64,000 bases of DNA from Effrenium voratum (Eukaryota; Sar; Dinophyceae; Suessiales; Symbiodiniaceae), in the NCBI GenBank assembly GCA_963377175.1, contig CAUJNA010003288.1, forward strand, positions 283,501 to 347,500, written 5' to 3'. This document shows positions 50,401-59,400 of the stretch, piece by piece; position 1 is the stretch's first letter; each line of letters begins with the position of its first letter. The notes beneath the pieces were generated by a model that was not told where the DNA came from, made no database searches, and saw only the letters and a program-made list of their open reading frames with translations. The translations under genes were made by a program, and so were the position numbers.

Positions 50401-51375
50401 TTGCTGTCGAATTAGAGGACCGGCATGTCGCATGTTCACTCTGTGCACCTTTGCAAGTGAGACATGTTGACCGCACCATTGGACAAGCCAAGAAGGGAGC
50501 TGAAAGGGTATCAGCTCTGAAATGCGTGGCTCAGGTACTCCTTGATCCAGTGCCGCTCTGAGGTGCCTCGAGAGCTGACAGCTTGACGGAAGGTTCGCAT
50601 CCAACAGCCTTCCGCGGCCAGTCTGAGGCAGTTGCAGTCCAAGAAGGATTTCATTCAGCTGAGTTTGTCGCGCTCCTAAGCATACGTTTTGGGATGTGCA
50701 TGGCAGACATGGCCCATTTGTTGCTGGCTGTTGAGCGATGTCCGCCTGCGAAATAGCTGCTTGTGGAAGCATCAAAGCACAGCGCATGGCAGCGTAGCCG
50801 AACACTGAGGTATTGCTCAGGTAGCGAGCTTATTGCAGCGGTGGACACCTCTATGGCCAAAGATGTTAATGAGGCAGGGCTGGCAAATGCAATGAACCTT
50901 GAATGGCCCGGGGGCTCGATGCTGCAGCATCAAGTGTATCGACTGTTCATGTGATTTGCCGGCTGGTATTGTGTTGTCCTGAATTGACAAGGATGGTGGC
51001 AAGCAGGATGGCAAGACGTCTTTTTGAGGTCCATTTTATGAGCGGAGGAACCCCCGCTGGAGCAGTGACCAAAATCTGTTGATGAGGGGGTTGCAGTATC
51101 GTTGTCAATGATAAATGGTTGAGCCAAATCTGTTTTGTGATTTGTTTTCAGGAATGGTACAGTCGCAGTTGTGTGGTGTTTTGTGGTTGATTTGCATGGT
51201 GTGGTTCTTCTTGGTGAACGCTTGAAACTTGATGAAACTTGCCGCAGTTTGCAATCCCAAAACCCCATTTGCCGACCCGCTTTTCTTGCCAGCGGCGTCA
51301 CAGGATATCATGCGAGTCTACCGCATCCCAGCAGCAGCTTCTCCAGATTTGCCGGAAGCCAAGTCACAGCTGTGA
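37077..51375 (+). CDS. DEG: Deg/HtrA-type serine protease, plant DEG2/DEG9-like (split gene, 5' end missing)
   Basis: Nineteen mini-exons in order on the + strand build most of a Deg protease, an ATP-independent S1C endopeptidase for damaged or misfolded proteins. In order: LDVAMLR-VEDEDFW (region of the catalytic Asp), VVGYPLGGDGVSVTEG, SRIEIQTYAHS, LLAVQID-AAVNSGNSGGP (catalytic Ser), IGVAFQ, NIGYIIPVPVIEHF, GFCSLGIFYQ, a PDZ domain (VYVRGMLPLSPA…DVILELEG…NDGT…VSVKVLREG), PLVPV, then the C-terminal region peculiar to plant-type Deg2/Deg9 proteins (VFVFVAVAP…W…DAPVDLL; GYSLLNERRVVSVCGQPV; RIPAAASPDL) and a TGA at 51,373-51,375. The His motif and any targeting peptide are upstream and not found, so the compartment is unknown. 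Introns carry simple repeats, and GA or GC donors outnumber GT. Confidence 0.88.
38828..38865 (+). CDS. DEG: Deg exon: EDEDFW
   Basis: After TACATCTTAG the frame reads VEDEDFWSDAVT, matching the 'v-d-eFWegv' loop that follows the catalytic Asp strand in DEG2/DEG9 proteins. The right end is not fixed; GT occurs within GCTGTGACC and again at TCAGTCAG. The frame stays open to a TAG at about 38,929. An exon for the following 'plefGdlP-LQ' segment was not found. Confidence 0.75.
40618..40682 (+). CDS. DEG: Deg exon: GYPLGGD
   Basis: After TTTCTGCAAG the frame reads DEVS then VVGYPLGGDGVSVTEGVV, the strongly conserved protease segment 'qd-VtVvGYPiGGd-iSvT-GvVS'. A GC donor at 40,683 leaves two bases that the G at 40,963 completes. 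A GT two bases earlier (40,681) would break the frame with the next exon. Confidence 0.92.
40963..40999 (+). CDS. DEG: Deg exon: SRIE
   Basis: After GGGCACCAAG the frame reads (V)SRIEIQTYAHSG, directly continuing TEGVV to give the family motif 'GVVSRIEv-sYaHG'. Ends at a GT donor (41,000). Confidence 0.9.
41240..41266 (+). CDS. DEG: Deg micro-exon: LLAVQID
   Basis: 27 nt reading VDLLAVQID between TCCACCAAG and a GT donor (41,267). The alternative acceptor TTTCTAG at 41,227 would add LSTK in frame. Joined to the next exon it forms QIDAAVNSGNSGGP, a contiguous match to the Deg active-site block. Confidence 0.88.
41404..41448 (+). CDS. DEG: Deg exon: catalytic GNSGGP
   Basis: After GCGCTCAG the frame reads AAVNSGNSGGPVLDE. 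The catalytic Ser is the TCC codon at 41,425-41,427. A GA donor follows (GAG|GA, 41,449). This is the defining S1C protease motif. Confidence 0.95.
43471..43509 (+). CDS. DEG: Deg exon: GVAFQ
   Basis: After CGTTGCAAG the frame reads ESLLIGVAFQLQQ, the 'cvGvAFQ' strand after the active-site Ser. The donor is CAG|GA at 43,510. The loop between AFQ and NIGY is shorter than usual. Upstream, 42.4-42.5 kb holds a coding-like frame (VTAAEDKAAAVGVAARLNF) that does not belong at this point of the protease. Confidence 0.9.
44022..44084 (+). CDS. DEG: Deg exon: NIGYIIPVPVI
   Basis: After AAGGTCGCAG the frame reads NIGYIIPVPVIEHFLNDTD then PK. NIGY(V/I)IP closes the Deg protease domain. A GA donor (AAG|GA) follows at 44,085. 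Confidence 0.93.
44213..44242 (+). CDS. DEG: Deg micro-exon: GFCSLGI
   Basis: After GTGTCAG, 30 nt read GFCSLGIFYQ, the linker 'GfpsLGi-yQ' between protease and PDZ domains. CAG|GA donor at 44,243; another GA at 44,248 is possible. Confidence 0.75.
44311..44478 (+). repeat. (TTTGCGTGTG)n and (GT)n in a Deg intron
   Basis: About nine 10-nt units TTTGCGTGTG followed by about 65 nt of GT repeat. The whole lies in the 321-nt intron between the exons at 44,213 and 44,564. Confidence 0.95.
44564..44608 (+). CDS. DEG: Deg exon: LENDQLLR
   Basis: After CCCTGCCAG the frame reads ALENDQLLRAQHLSS, matching the '-mENp-LR--l-m' segment just before the PDZ domain. The end is uncertain: TCC|GA (44,609) is one option, and the frame stays open to 44,680. 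Confidence 0.65.
45035..45121 (+). repeat. Degenerate CCCTAAACC (telomere-like) tract
   Basis: About ten imperfect units of ACC(G/A)ACCCTAAACC, ACCCTAC and similar. It resembles the complement of TTTAGGG telomeric repeats but is too irregular to be a telomere. It lies in the intron before the exon at 45,166. Confidence 0.6.
45166..45210 (+). CDS. DEG: Deg exon: start of PDZ domain
   Basis: After GCTCCGAG the frame reads VYVRGMLPLSPAKDL, the carboxylate-loop strand and 'P-spA--L' helix opening the PDZ domain. GT donor at 45,211; reading on would add VLTGAGGL. Confidence 0.8.
46080..46133 (+). CDS. DEG: Deg exon: PDZ core
   Basis: After CCTCTCGAG the frame reads DVILELEGHIVSNDGTFY, the PDZ 'gDVil-fdG--v-ndGT' segment. 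Possible GT donor at 46,134. The frame stays open to a stop at 46,259. The following 'F--rERi-f-yl-s-k' piece was not found. Confidence 0.85.
46861..46901 (+). CDS. DEG: Deg exon: KVLREG
   Basis: After GCTTCTACAG the frame reads VSVKVLREGEEIC, the last PDZ strands ('a-vkVLRdGke'). A GA donor at 46,902 leaves two bases (GG) that the A at 47,072 completes as Gly. Confidence 0.88.
47072..47111 (+). CDS. DEG: Deg exon: QLKPFG
   Basis: After GTTTTGCAG the frame reads (G)DKLRSAVQLKPFG, the 'v-LkP' strand after the PDZ domain. It may end at 47,109 (GA donor) or 47,111 (GT donor, phase 0). Confidence 0.72.
47463..47488 (+). CDS. DEG: Deg candidate exon: PLVPV
   Basis: After CCCGCGCAG a phase-0 frame reads PTAPLVPVS. 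In the family 'LkP--pLVPvh' directly follows the previous segment. The exon is short and the right end is arbitrary. The '-sYfi-aGlvF' part after it was not located. Confidence 0.5.
49546..49657 (+). CDS. DEG: Deg exon: VFVFVAVAP…DAPVDLL
   Basis: After CTTCACAAG the frame reads CVFVFVAVAPARGSKWQQ, DAPVDLLMMQ and REGMKKDPE. It corresponds to the 'GfVFt-vs-pyl…aPvkLL…' region of DEG2/DEG9 proteins. It ends with GAG|GA (donor at 49,658). Confidence 0.75.
50241..50323 (+). CDS. DEG: Deg exon: GY…VVSVCGQPVVNL
   Basis: After CGCACAGCAG the frame reads GYSLLNERRVVSVCGQPVV then NLRQMWGAQ, matching the C-terminal '-GYe---n-qVl-vNG-pv-Nl--l' block. It ends CAG|GA (donor at 50,324). Confidence 0.85.
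50370..50433 (+). CDS. DEG: Deg exon: FDVWLEFAVELED
   Basis: After GCATGACAG the frame reads LPG and CFDVWLEFAVELEDRHVA, the 'c----l-Fdle----vvl' strand pair. The intron before it is only 46 nt. GT donor at 50,434. Confidence 0.82.
50839..50873 (+). CDS. DEG: Deg exon: VDTSMAKDVNE
   Basis: After CTTATTGCAG the frame reads VDTSMAKDVNE, matching 'lDt--Ake-t-diL'. It ends GAG|GC (donor at 50,874), and the join to the next exon preserves the spacing to DIM. Confidence 0.82.
51304..51375 (+). CDS. DEG: Deg terminal exon with stop codon
   Basis: After GGCGTCACAG the frame reads DIMRVYRIPAAASPDL then PEAKSQL and TGA. 'IL---gIP--rS-DL' is the C-terminus of plant-type Deg proteins, so the end of the gene is well placed. 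Confidence 0.88.
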   Translation, partial: DIMRVYRIPAAASPDLPEAKSQL

Positions 51376-54300
51376 AGGGGTTGGCTGCTGACCTGGTTTG
51401 TTGTTTTGCAGGGGATTGCAGTGTTCGGAGATGCGCAGTGGTACTCACAACAGTGGAGCTGAGAACAATCAACACCTGAGCCCCAACCATTAGGCAACGC
51501 GGCCACCCGTTTCATTCTTGTCATGCTTTTGGCTAAACTACGTTCATACGAGGTTTTGATATGATTCACTGCTGATTTGCCATCTTTATTTATTCGTTCT
51601 TACAGCGTGATCTTTCAGCGATGTATTCTTCACTACGCAACTACCTGGCGGTTCGGTCCGCAGTGAATGAACCTTGGGCTTTAGTGAAGACATCCAGGGC
51701 TGAAACAGGACCTCCCAGCAGAACTCTGCGTCTCCAGCCGCAGCTTGGTTTTCATCGCTCTCCTCGCTCGGTACAGACTCCGCAGAGTCCAAACTCAGCT
51801 GCTGTTTCCTTAGGCAGAGGCTGCGGCTAGCGGATTTTACGTGGAGATAGATGCGTCACAAGTTGGTACATTGTCCTTTTGAAGTTGCTCCAATGAACAA
51901 ATCGTTCCATGCAGCCGCGCAACATCCCAGTGGCGCTGTTGCACGCATGCAACATGTGTGTTTTGTCTTTGCAGGGTAGCAAGACTCAGGTTTGCATTCT
52001 GGTGTGAGTCGGCTGTTGTTTAAAGATGGTGTCATCTCAAACTAGTAACGCTGCAGCCTGGTGCGATAGGCCCGGACGTTCTGGGCACACCATGTCGATC
52101 CTGTTCGAAGAGTCAGGGCCATCACTTCACTTGCGAAGTTTTGACCAGGGTAGTGTGTTGTTTGCGGTTGGCTTCAGTTAGCGTTCTGCCAGCCGGGGGG
52201 CCTGTCATGAAGCTCATTCCAACGGCGAGGCTGGACCAAGCAGGCTGCGCGGGCCACTTGTTTTGGAGTCCCCAGTGGGAAGGGGAGACACTCTTCTTCT
52301 GAGGCAAATTCTTCATTTAAAGCCTGTTGGCCAACATGTCATGATCCGAAGCGTGTCTGATATGTGTGCTTCTTTTAGAGCAAGGCGTGCTTCATTGGCG
52401 CGGGGATCACTTAACCGTGCGCTGTCCATGCTTGCCATTTGCGCAAAGTCTGAAACTAAACAGGCAACCCTGTAGTTGATCATTCGTGAGCACCAGCGGT
52501 GGACGATGGAACACCAGAACACCAGATATGCCCACGAACATCACTTCAAGGCCTGCTTTTTTGGGTGCCTCCCCTTGTTGCTGGACACGGCAAACGGCAG
52601 ATGTTCAGCCGCTTTGAAGCCTGGCCAATACAGCATTTGCCAAATGTCCAAGCTCACATACAAATTTGATGGCAGTCAGCCTCTCCTTTGTAGCAGCTTT
52701 TTTTTTGGCTGCGCCGGTCGTTGCTTTGAGATTCGGCTCACTTGGAAAAGCATTTTAGGCGAGACAGATACGATTATGTGCCCTTAATGCCAGCTGTTGT
52801 GCAGGAAGGAGCCGGCATGTAGCATGTGGTTGGCATGTGAATTCTCAAGCCAGGTGATATGGCCTGTCATTGCTGTTTGTCATCATTGCATTGACATTTG
52901 ATGCTTGTTTGATTGGAAGCAAAGAGGGTTGATTTGGTTTTGTTTGGCTGGTAAACTGACAATGCTTCCATACAAACTTATCATAGGGGTGAACACATGA
53001 AAGGGTTTCTTCTTTCACTGTCGACGATCTGTGCAACTCGGCAGGTCCGGACGATTTGACGTGAGGATCATTTATTGCGTATAGAGGAAAATGTGTGCAG
53101 GGCTGGAGCGGCTGGATTGTGCTAGGGTGCGATTCTCCAGTTCCCAAGGCTGGGCCAGAAAAAAGGGACCGTGATATCAGTCTGAGTAGGTTGTAAAGCT
53201 TGTTAGTTTCTTTCCGGAATGGACTCTCCGGGAATCATCTTGTTGTTTTAAACAGCTAGAATTCTAGAATTGAAGCATCGCCTTGCATGAAGCTGCAACA
53301 AGCCCGTCCAAGTGCATTGGATGTGCGATGTGCACTGCCTGCTGCATGTTACTGCGTCGCTGCGCCCATGCCAGTTGCGCTCAGACCCTGAGATCGTGCT
53401 CGCTGCCGTACGCCAGGAGAGATGCATGCCCTCTTCATTGTACCCAGAGCTTTCTTTAGCTTCACCAAAAGACAGGCCTCAATATTGGCACAGCTCCGCA
53501 AGATGCTGGCTTGGATGAAGGTCACTGAGAGAAGAGGAGAGGGGATATTGCTGCTACTCGCTGACGGCGGCTGTTTGAGCTCATTCACCGGGACAACCTC
53601 GTTTGGATTTTGTTTTTGGACGGGTGCACAGGTCCCAGCTCGAGTCATTGCTACTTACTGGCGTGGGCTAGAAATTTGCAGCTGAGCGCGATGGACGTAA
53701 CTATCAAGTTCTTGCTAACGGAATATGTGTTTTATATATGTGTATATATATATATATATTTGGCATGCGCAATTGGACTCATTGGGTCATTGGATGTTGA
53801 TAATCCATCAAAACTTACCGCACACCTATCACCACACTCTGAATCTTGGCGTTGGCACCCTGTACAGAGCCTGCGACGGCTCGTTTAGCGCAAGATTCTT
53901 CGCTTTCGTCAATTGCTCCAGATGGACGAGCCCCTCGGATGCACTTGGGATGTGTCATAGGCTGTCGGGATCGAGCAGAACTTGGGACTTTGATCGTTGG
54001 GAACCCTTGGTTGATGGATGTTGAAGGAAACTGACAGCAACCCAGCCAATTTGAGGGCGCGGGGGGGCATTCTGCTATCCTTCCTGCAAAAGAAGGGCAG
54101 TACACGAGAGTTGCATGAGGACTATTCTGGCTCAGTACACTCAGCGACCCCCTAGCCCTGAACATTTCTTCAAAATGGGAAAGTTCCCTGAATCGACTGT
54201 GCAGCCTGGCAGAGTTTGCATTTGCCCAGGTTTCATTTCAAGGCTTGCTTCTCACGCATGCACCAAGCTTCTAGCCGAAAATTATTTGAAAGGCTTCAGA

Positions 54301-55170
54301 CAAATCAAAAGATGTAAAGCTGTCTATTTGCCATGGTCAGTCTAGCGTTTTGAGCCTGTCCAGCCTATCTCATTTTTGATTGACAATCAAGGGAAAGGTA
54401 TTTCATCATCGCTTTGTTGATGTTGGGGCATGGCGTGCCAAGGACTGAGTCCGTTTTCGGTCAGTTGGCAGGATATAGATGGCACTGGTTTGCGTTTGGT
54501 TCTAGTCATTTTTAAGTGCCATCTGTTTTTCGAAACAACACCTAGCTGCTGTGCTGGTTCAAGCGTTTCATCGAATTGTGGGTAAATTGTGACACTGTGA
54601 CACTGTACATTTCTTTGCACCCGCTATGAAGGTTGACACAGCTGCCAAGGACTCCAGATGCTACCAGCACTGAGTCGCTTGCAACGAGCGGCGGTCACTG
54701 GGCTTATCAAGGGCACTTTGTTTCTGCTTCGCTGGTCGCGCGGAAAGGGGGTTTGAAAGGGAAGTTTCCAAGACTTTATGTAGACATGCATGAGAAGGGG
54801 ACTGATAATAATAATTATAACAAAACGAAAACATGTTGGGTGGCATCATTTATATTTGTCAAAGAACGTTCAGAAGGAACCTTCCATAGTGCGGAAACAA
54901 ATTGGAAAGTAGCTTCAGAAGATCAGCTAGCGCATGCGAAAAGAAAGCTCTTTCAGATATCTAGCAGAAGATCAGATGGCCTATGCGAAAAGATAGCGTA
55001 TGCAGATAGCTTGCGCGCAGATAAGATGAATACTGAGTACTTTCGAGAAAACATGCGTGGGCAAATAACGGGCGGGTCCGCGTCGATGTCAACCGCCTTT
55101 CTCTCGGCGCCTGTCTGGCGCGGTCTCGGCACGAGCGCGCCGCAGTCTCGGCGCGGGTTCAGTGCATAAC
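51376..55170. other. Unassigned region downstream of the Deg gene
   Basis: No family recognised. Contains a short (TA)n at about 53,739-53,760 and a + frame of 178 codons at 54,633-55,169. That frame includes a 48/49-nt internal duplication (about 54,917-55,012) and has no known motif. I do not consider it a supported gene. Confidence 0.4.
54917..55012 (+). repeat. Two-copy tandem duplication, about 48 nt
   Basis: Two copies of AGAAGATCAG…GCATGCGAAAAGA(A/T)AGC…CAGATA(T/G)CT(A/T)GC in tandem, diverged at several positions. Confidence 0.7.
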
Positions 55171-55174
55171 CCAT

Positions 55175-55312
55175 TAACAAGGCAACGCAAAGGTTTCGCA
55201 AGGTTTGAACTGCGTGGCAGGCGCAGCACTTTTACACAGGTTTCGTGGCAGGCGCAACGCTTTCGCAAGGGCTGGTGCAGATTTTGTGGCAGGCACAGGA
55301 CTTTCGCAAGGC
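55175..55312 (+). repeat. GTGGCAGGCGCA minisatellite
   Basis: Three to four imperfect units of about 35-45 nt: TTTCGCAAGG, then GCGTGGCAGGCGCA and (A/G)CACTTT/ACGCTTTCGCAAGG. The core GGCAGGCG is the reverse complement of the CGCCTGCC core of other repeats in this window. Confidence 0.8.
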
Positions 55313-55457
55313 CAATAGATAGAGAGATAGATCGATCTATATAGTATGGAGACAGAGATAGATAGGTAGGCAGAGATGGCAAGAAAGAAGGATAGGGTTG
55401 GATAGATAGAGGGATGGAAAGACAGAGACATAGATGGATGGAACACAGGTTAGTTTC

Positions 55458-55492
<35 letters not shown>

Positions 55493-55960
55493 GTAAGTAG
55501 AGAGATAGATGGGTAGATAGGCAGCAAGACAGGTAGACAGACAAATTCATCGGAAACCAAGATAACTAGTTGTGAAGAAATGGATCGGTGGACAACATGT
55601 AGAGACGTAGGTAGACGGATAGATGGATGGGAACAGCTGGATAGATAGGTCGATAGAGAGATGGGTAGATAGATGGACGGTAGAGGACAGATAGATATTA
55701 TGTACAAAGGTAGGTAGACAGGTAGATAGGTAGGTAGTGATAGATGGACAGACAGGAGGGAAACATAGACCGATGGATAGGTAGATAGATAAGTGGATAA
55801 ACAGAAGGGCGAAAGAGAGCGAGCGAGAAAGGGTAGGTTTGCTGGACGGATAGTTAGCTAGACGCAAGCAGAGGTAGATAGACCGAGCGCGCGAATTGGT
55901 AGGTAGAGAAAGGAACAGATAGATAGACCCATAGACAGATAGATGGCAAGATCGTTAGAT
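55313..55960 (+). repeat. (GATA)n microsatellite, degenerate
   Basis: GATA/GATG/GGTA tetramers, perfect at about 55,458-55,492 and degenerate elsewhere. The minus strand reads as YLSI-like artefactual frames. Confidence 0.93.
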
Positions 55961-56255
55961 CGATATGTAAATAGAAAGAAACAAAGAAAACAAGTAAAGC
56001 AAGAAAAGAAAAAGAAATGACAAGGAAAGAGAAGGAGGAAATCAAGAACTGCAAAGAAAAGCCAAGAGAAGAAAGAAAGAAGGAAAGAAAGAAATAAAGA
56101 AAGAAAGCAAAAGAAAGAAACATGAACAGAAAAACAAAGGGAGAAAGAAAGGAACTTAGAAAGAAATAAATAAAGCAGCAAGAAGAAGCGCAAAACAAGC
56201 AAAATGGAAAGAAAGGAAGGAAAGAAAGCAGACAAGAACAGACCACGCAAGAAGC
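55961..56255 (+). repeat. (AAAG)n degenerate purine tract
   Basis: A/G-rich AAAG/AAGG/AAAC repeats leading up to the large satellite. Confidence 0.93.
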
Positions 56256-56402
56256 AACAGAAGAGCAAAGCTATAGTTTTATGTTGTAGAAGCTTCCGGC
56301 CACCGGTTTTGCCGGCCCTATGTTCTTGCTTCGTTCCGTTCCTGTCAGCTGCGTGACCTTCCCCTGCCGTGCGGTTTTGGCTCGATATCCTGGTGGTGCG
56401 AT

Positions 56403-59400
56403 GCTGAAAAGTGCTTTGCCTGCCAGCTTCTCATGCAAACTTTTCAATAATTACTTCACCTGCCAACTTCTCTCCTGCCAACTTTTCAATAAATCTTCAC
56501 CTGCCAGCTTCTCATGCCAACTTTTCAAAAATTGCTTTGCCTTCCAGCTTCTCGTGCCAACTTTTCGAGAGTTACTTCGCCTGCCAACTTCTCTCCTGCC
56601 AACTTCTCTCCTGCCAACTTTTCAAAAATTGCTTTGCCTGCCAGCTTCTCATGCCATCTTTTCCAGAATTGCTTTATCTGCCAGCTTCTCGTGCCAACTT
56701 TTCGAGAGTTACTTCGCCTGCCAACTTCTCTCCTGCCAACTTTTCAAAAATACTTTACCTGCCAGCTTCTCGTGCCAACTTTTCGAGAGTTACTTCGCCT
56801 GCCAACTTCTCTCCTGCCAACTTTTCAAAAATACTTTACCTGCCAGCTTCTCGTGCCAACTTTTCGAGAGTTACTTCGCCTGCCAACTTCTCTCCTGCCA
56901 ACTTTTCAAAAATACTTTACCTGCCAGCTTCTCGTGCCAACTTTTCGAGAGTTACTTCGCCTGCCAACTTCCTCCAATGCTTTTCGCCAACTTTCAAAAA
57001 TACTTTACCTGCGCTGCCAGCCAACTTACCACTTTCTCTCCTGCCAACTTTTCTTTACCTGCCAGCTTCTCGTGCCAACTTTTCGAGAGTTACTTCGCCT
57101 GCCAACTTCTCTCCTGCCAACTTTTCAAAAATACCCTGCCAGCTTCTCATGCCAACTTTTCGAGAGTTACTTCACCTGCCAACTTCTCTCCTGCCAACTT
57201 TTCAAAAATACGTTACCTGCCAGCTTCTCGTGCCAACTTTTCGAGAGTTACTTCGCCTGCCAACTGCCAACTTTTCAACAATACTTTACCTGCCAGCTTC
57301 TCGTGCCAACCTTTCGAGAGTTACTTCGCCTGCCAACTTCTCTCCTGCCAACTTTTGAAAAATACTTTACCTGCCAGCTTCTCGTGCCAACTTTTCGAGA
57401 GTTACTTCGCCTGCCAACTTCTCTCCTGCCAACTTTTCAAAAATACTTTACCTGCCAGCTTCTCATGCCAACTTTTCGAGAGTTACTTCGCCTGCCAACT
57501 TCTCTCCTGCCAACTTTTCAATAATACTTTACCTGCCAGCTTCTCATGCCAACTTTTCGAGAGTTACTTCGCCTGCCAACTTTTCAGGCCAACTTTTCAA
57601 AAATTGCTTTGCCTGCCAGCTTCTCATGCCAACTTTTCAATAATTGCTTTACCTGCCAGCTTCTCGTGCCAACTTTTCGAGAGTTACTTCGCCTGCCAAC
57701 TTCTCTCCTGCCAACTTTTCAAAATACTTTACCTGCCAGCTTCTCATGCCAACTTTTCGAGAGTTACTTCGCCTGCCAACTTCTCTCCTGCCAACTTTTC
57801 AATAATTGCTTTGCCTGCCAGCTTCTCATGCCAACTTTTCAATAATTGCTTTACCTGCCAGCTTCTCGTGCCAACTTTTTGGAGAGTTACTTCGCATGCC
57901 AACTTCTCTCCTGCCAACTTTCAACATACTTTACCTGCCAGCTTCTCATGCCAACTTTTCAATAATTACTTCACCTGCCAATTTCTTTCCTGACAACTTT
58001 TCAATAATACTTTACCTGCCAGCTTCTCATGCCAACTTTTCAATAATTTCTTCACCTGCCAATTTCTTTCCTGCCAACTTTTCAACAATACTTTACCTGC
58101 CAGCTTCTCATGCCAACTTTTCAAGAATTACTTCACCTGCCAACTTTTCTCCTGCCAACTTTTCAACAATTGCTTTGCCTGCCAGCTTCTCATGCCAACT
58201 TTTCAATAATTGCTTTACCTGCCAGCTTCTCGTGCCAACTTTTCGAGAGTTACTTCGCCTGCCAACTTCTCTCCTGCCAACTTTTCAAAAATTGCTTCAC
58301 CTGCCAGCTTCTCATGCCATCTTTTCAATAATTGCTTTACGTGCCAGCTTCTCGTGCCAACTTTTTGAGAGTTACTTCGCCTGCCAACTTCTCTCCTGCC
58401 AACTTTTCAAAAAGTGCTTTGCCTGCCAGCTTCTCATGCAAACTTTTCAATAATTACTTCACCTGCCAACTTCTCTCCTGCCAACTTTTCAATAAATCTT
58501 CACCTGCCAGCTTCTCATGCCAACTTTTCAAAAATTGCTTTGCCTTCCAGCTTCTCGTGCCAACTTTTCGAGAGTTACTTCGCCTGCCAACTTCTCTCCT
58601 GCCAACTTCTCTCCTGCCAACTTTTCAAAAATTGCTTTGCCTGCCAGCTTCTCATGCCATCTTTTCCATAATTGCTTTACCTGCCAGCTTCTCGTGCCAA
58701 CTTTTCGAGAGTTACTTCGCCTGCCAACTTCTCTCCTGCCAACTTTTCAAAATACTTTACCTGCCAGCTTCTCATGCCAACTTTTCAATAGTTACTTCAC
58801 CTGCCAATTTCTTTCCTGACAACTTTTCAATAATACTTTACCTGCCAGCTTCTCATGCCAACTTTTCAATGCCAATTTCTCTCCTGCACCTGCCAGCTTC
58901 TCATGCTTCAATCTCCTGCCAGCTTCTCGTGCCAACTTTTCGCCTGCCACTCTCCTGCCAACTTTCAAAAATTCTTTACCTGCCAGCTTCTCATGCCAAC
59001 TTTTCAATAATTACTTCACCTGCCAACTTCTCTCCTGCCAACTTTTCAAAAATTGCTTTGCCTGCCAGCTTCTCATGCCAACTTTTCAATAATTGCTTTA
59101 CCTGCCAGCTTCTCGTGCCAACTTTTCGAGAGTTACTTCGCCTGCCAACTTCTCTCCTGCCAACTTTTCAAAATACTTTACCTGCCAGCTTCTCATGCCA
59201 ACTTTTCAATAATTACTTCACCTGCCAATTTCTTTCCTGCCAACTTTCAAAAATACTTTACCTGCCAGCTTCTCACGCCAACTTGTCAATAATTATTTCA
59301 CCTGCCAATTTCTTTCCTGCCAACTTTCAAAAATTCTTTACCTGCCAGCTTCTCATGCCAACTTTTCAATAATTACTTCACCTGCCAACTTCTCTCCTGC

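Noticed and set aside
54633..55169. 178-codon plus-strand frame
   Set aside because: Contains an internal tandem duplication, no motif, and runs into minisatellite; not supported as a gene.
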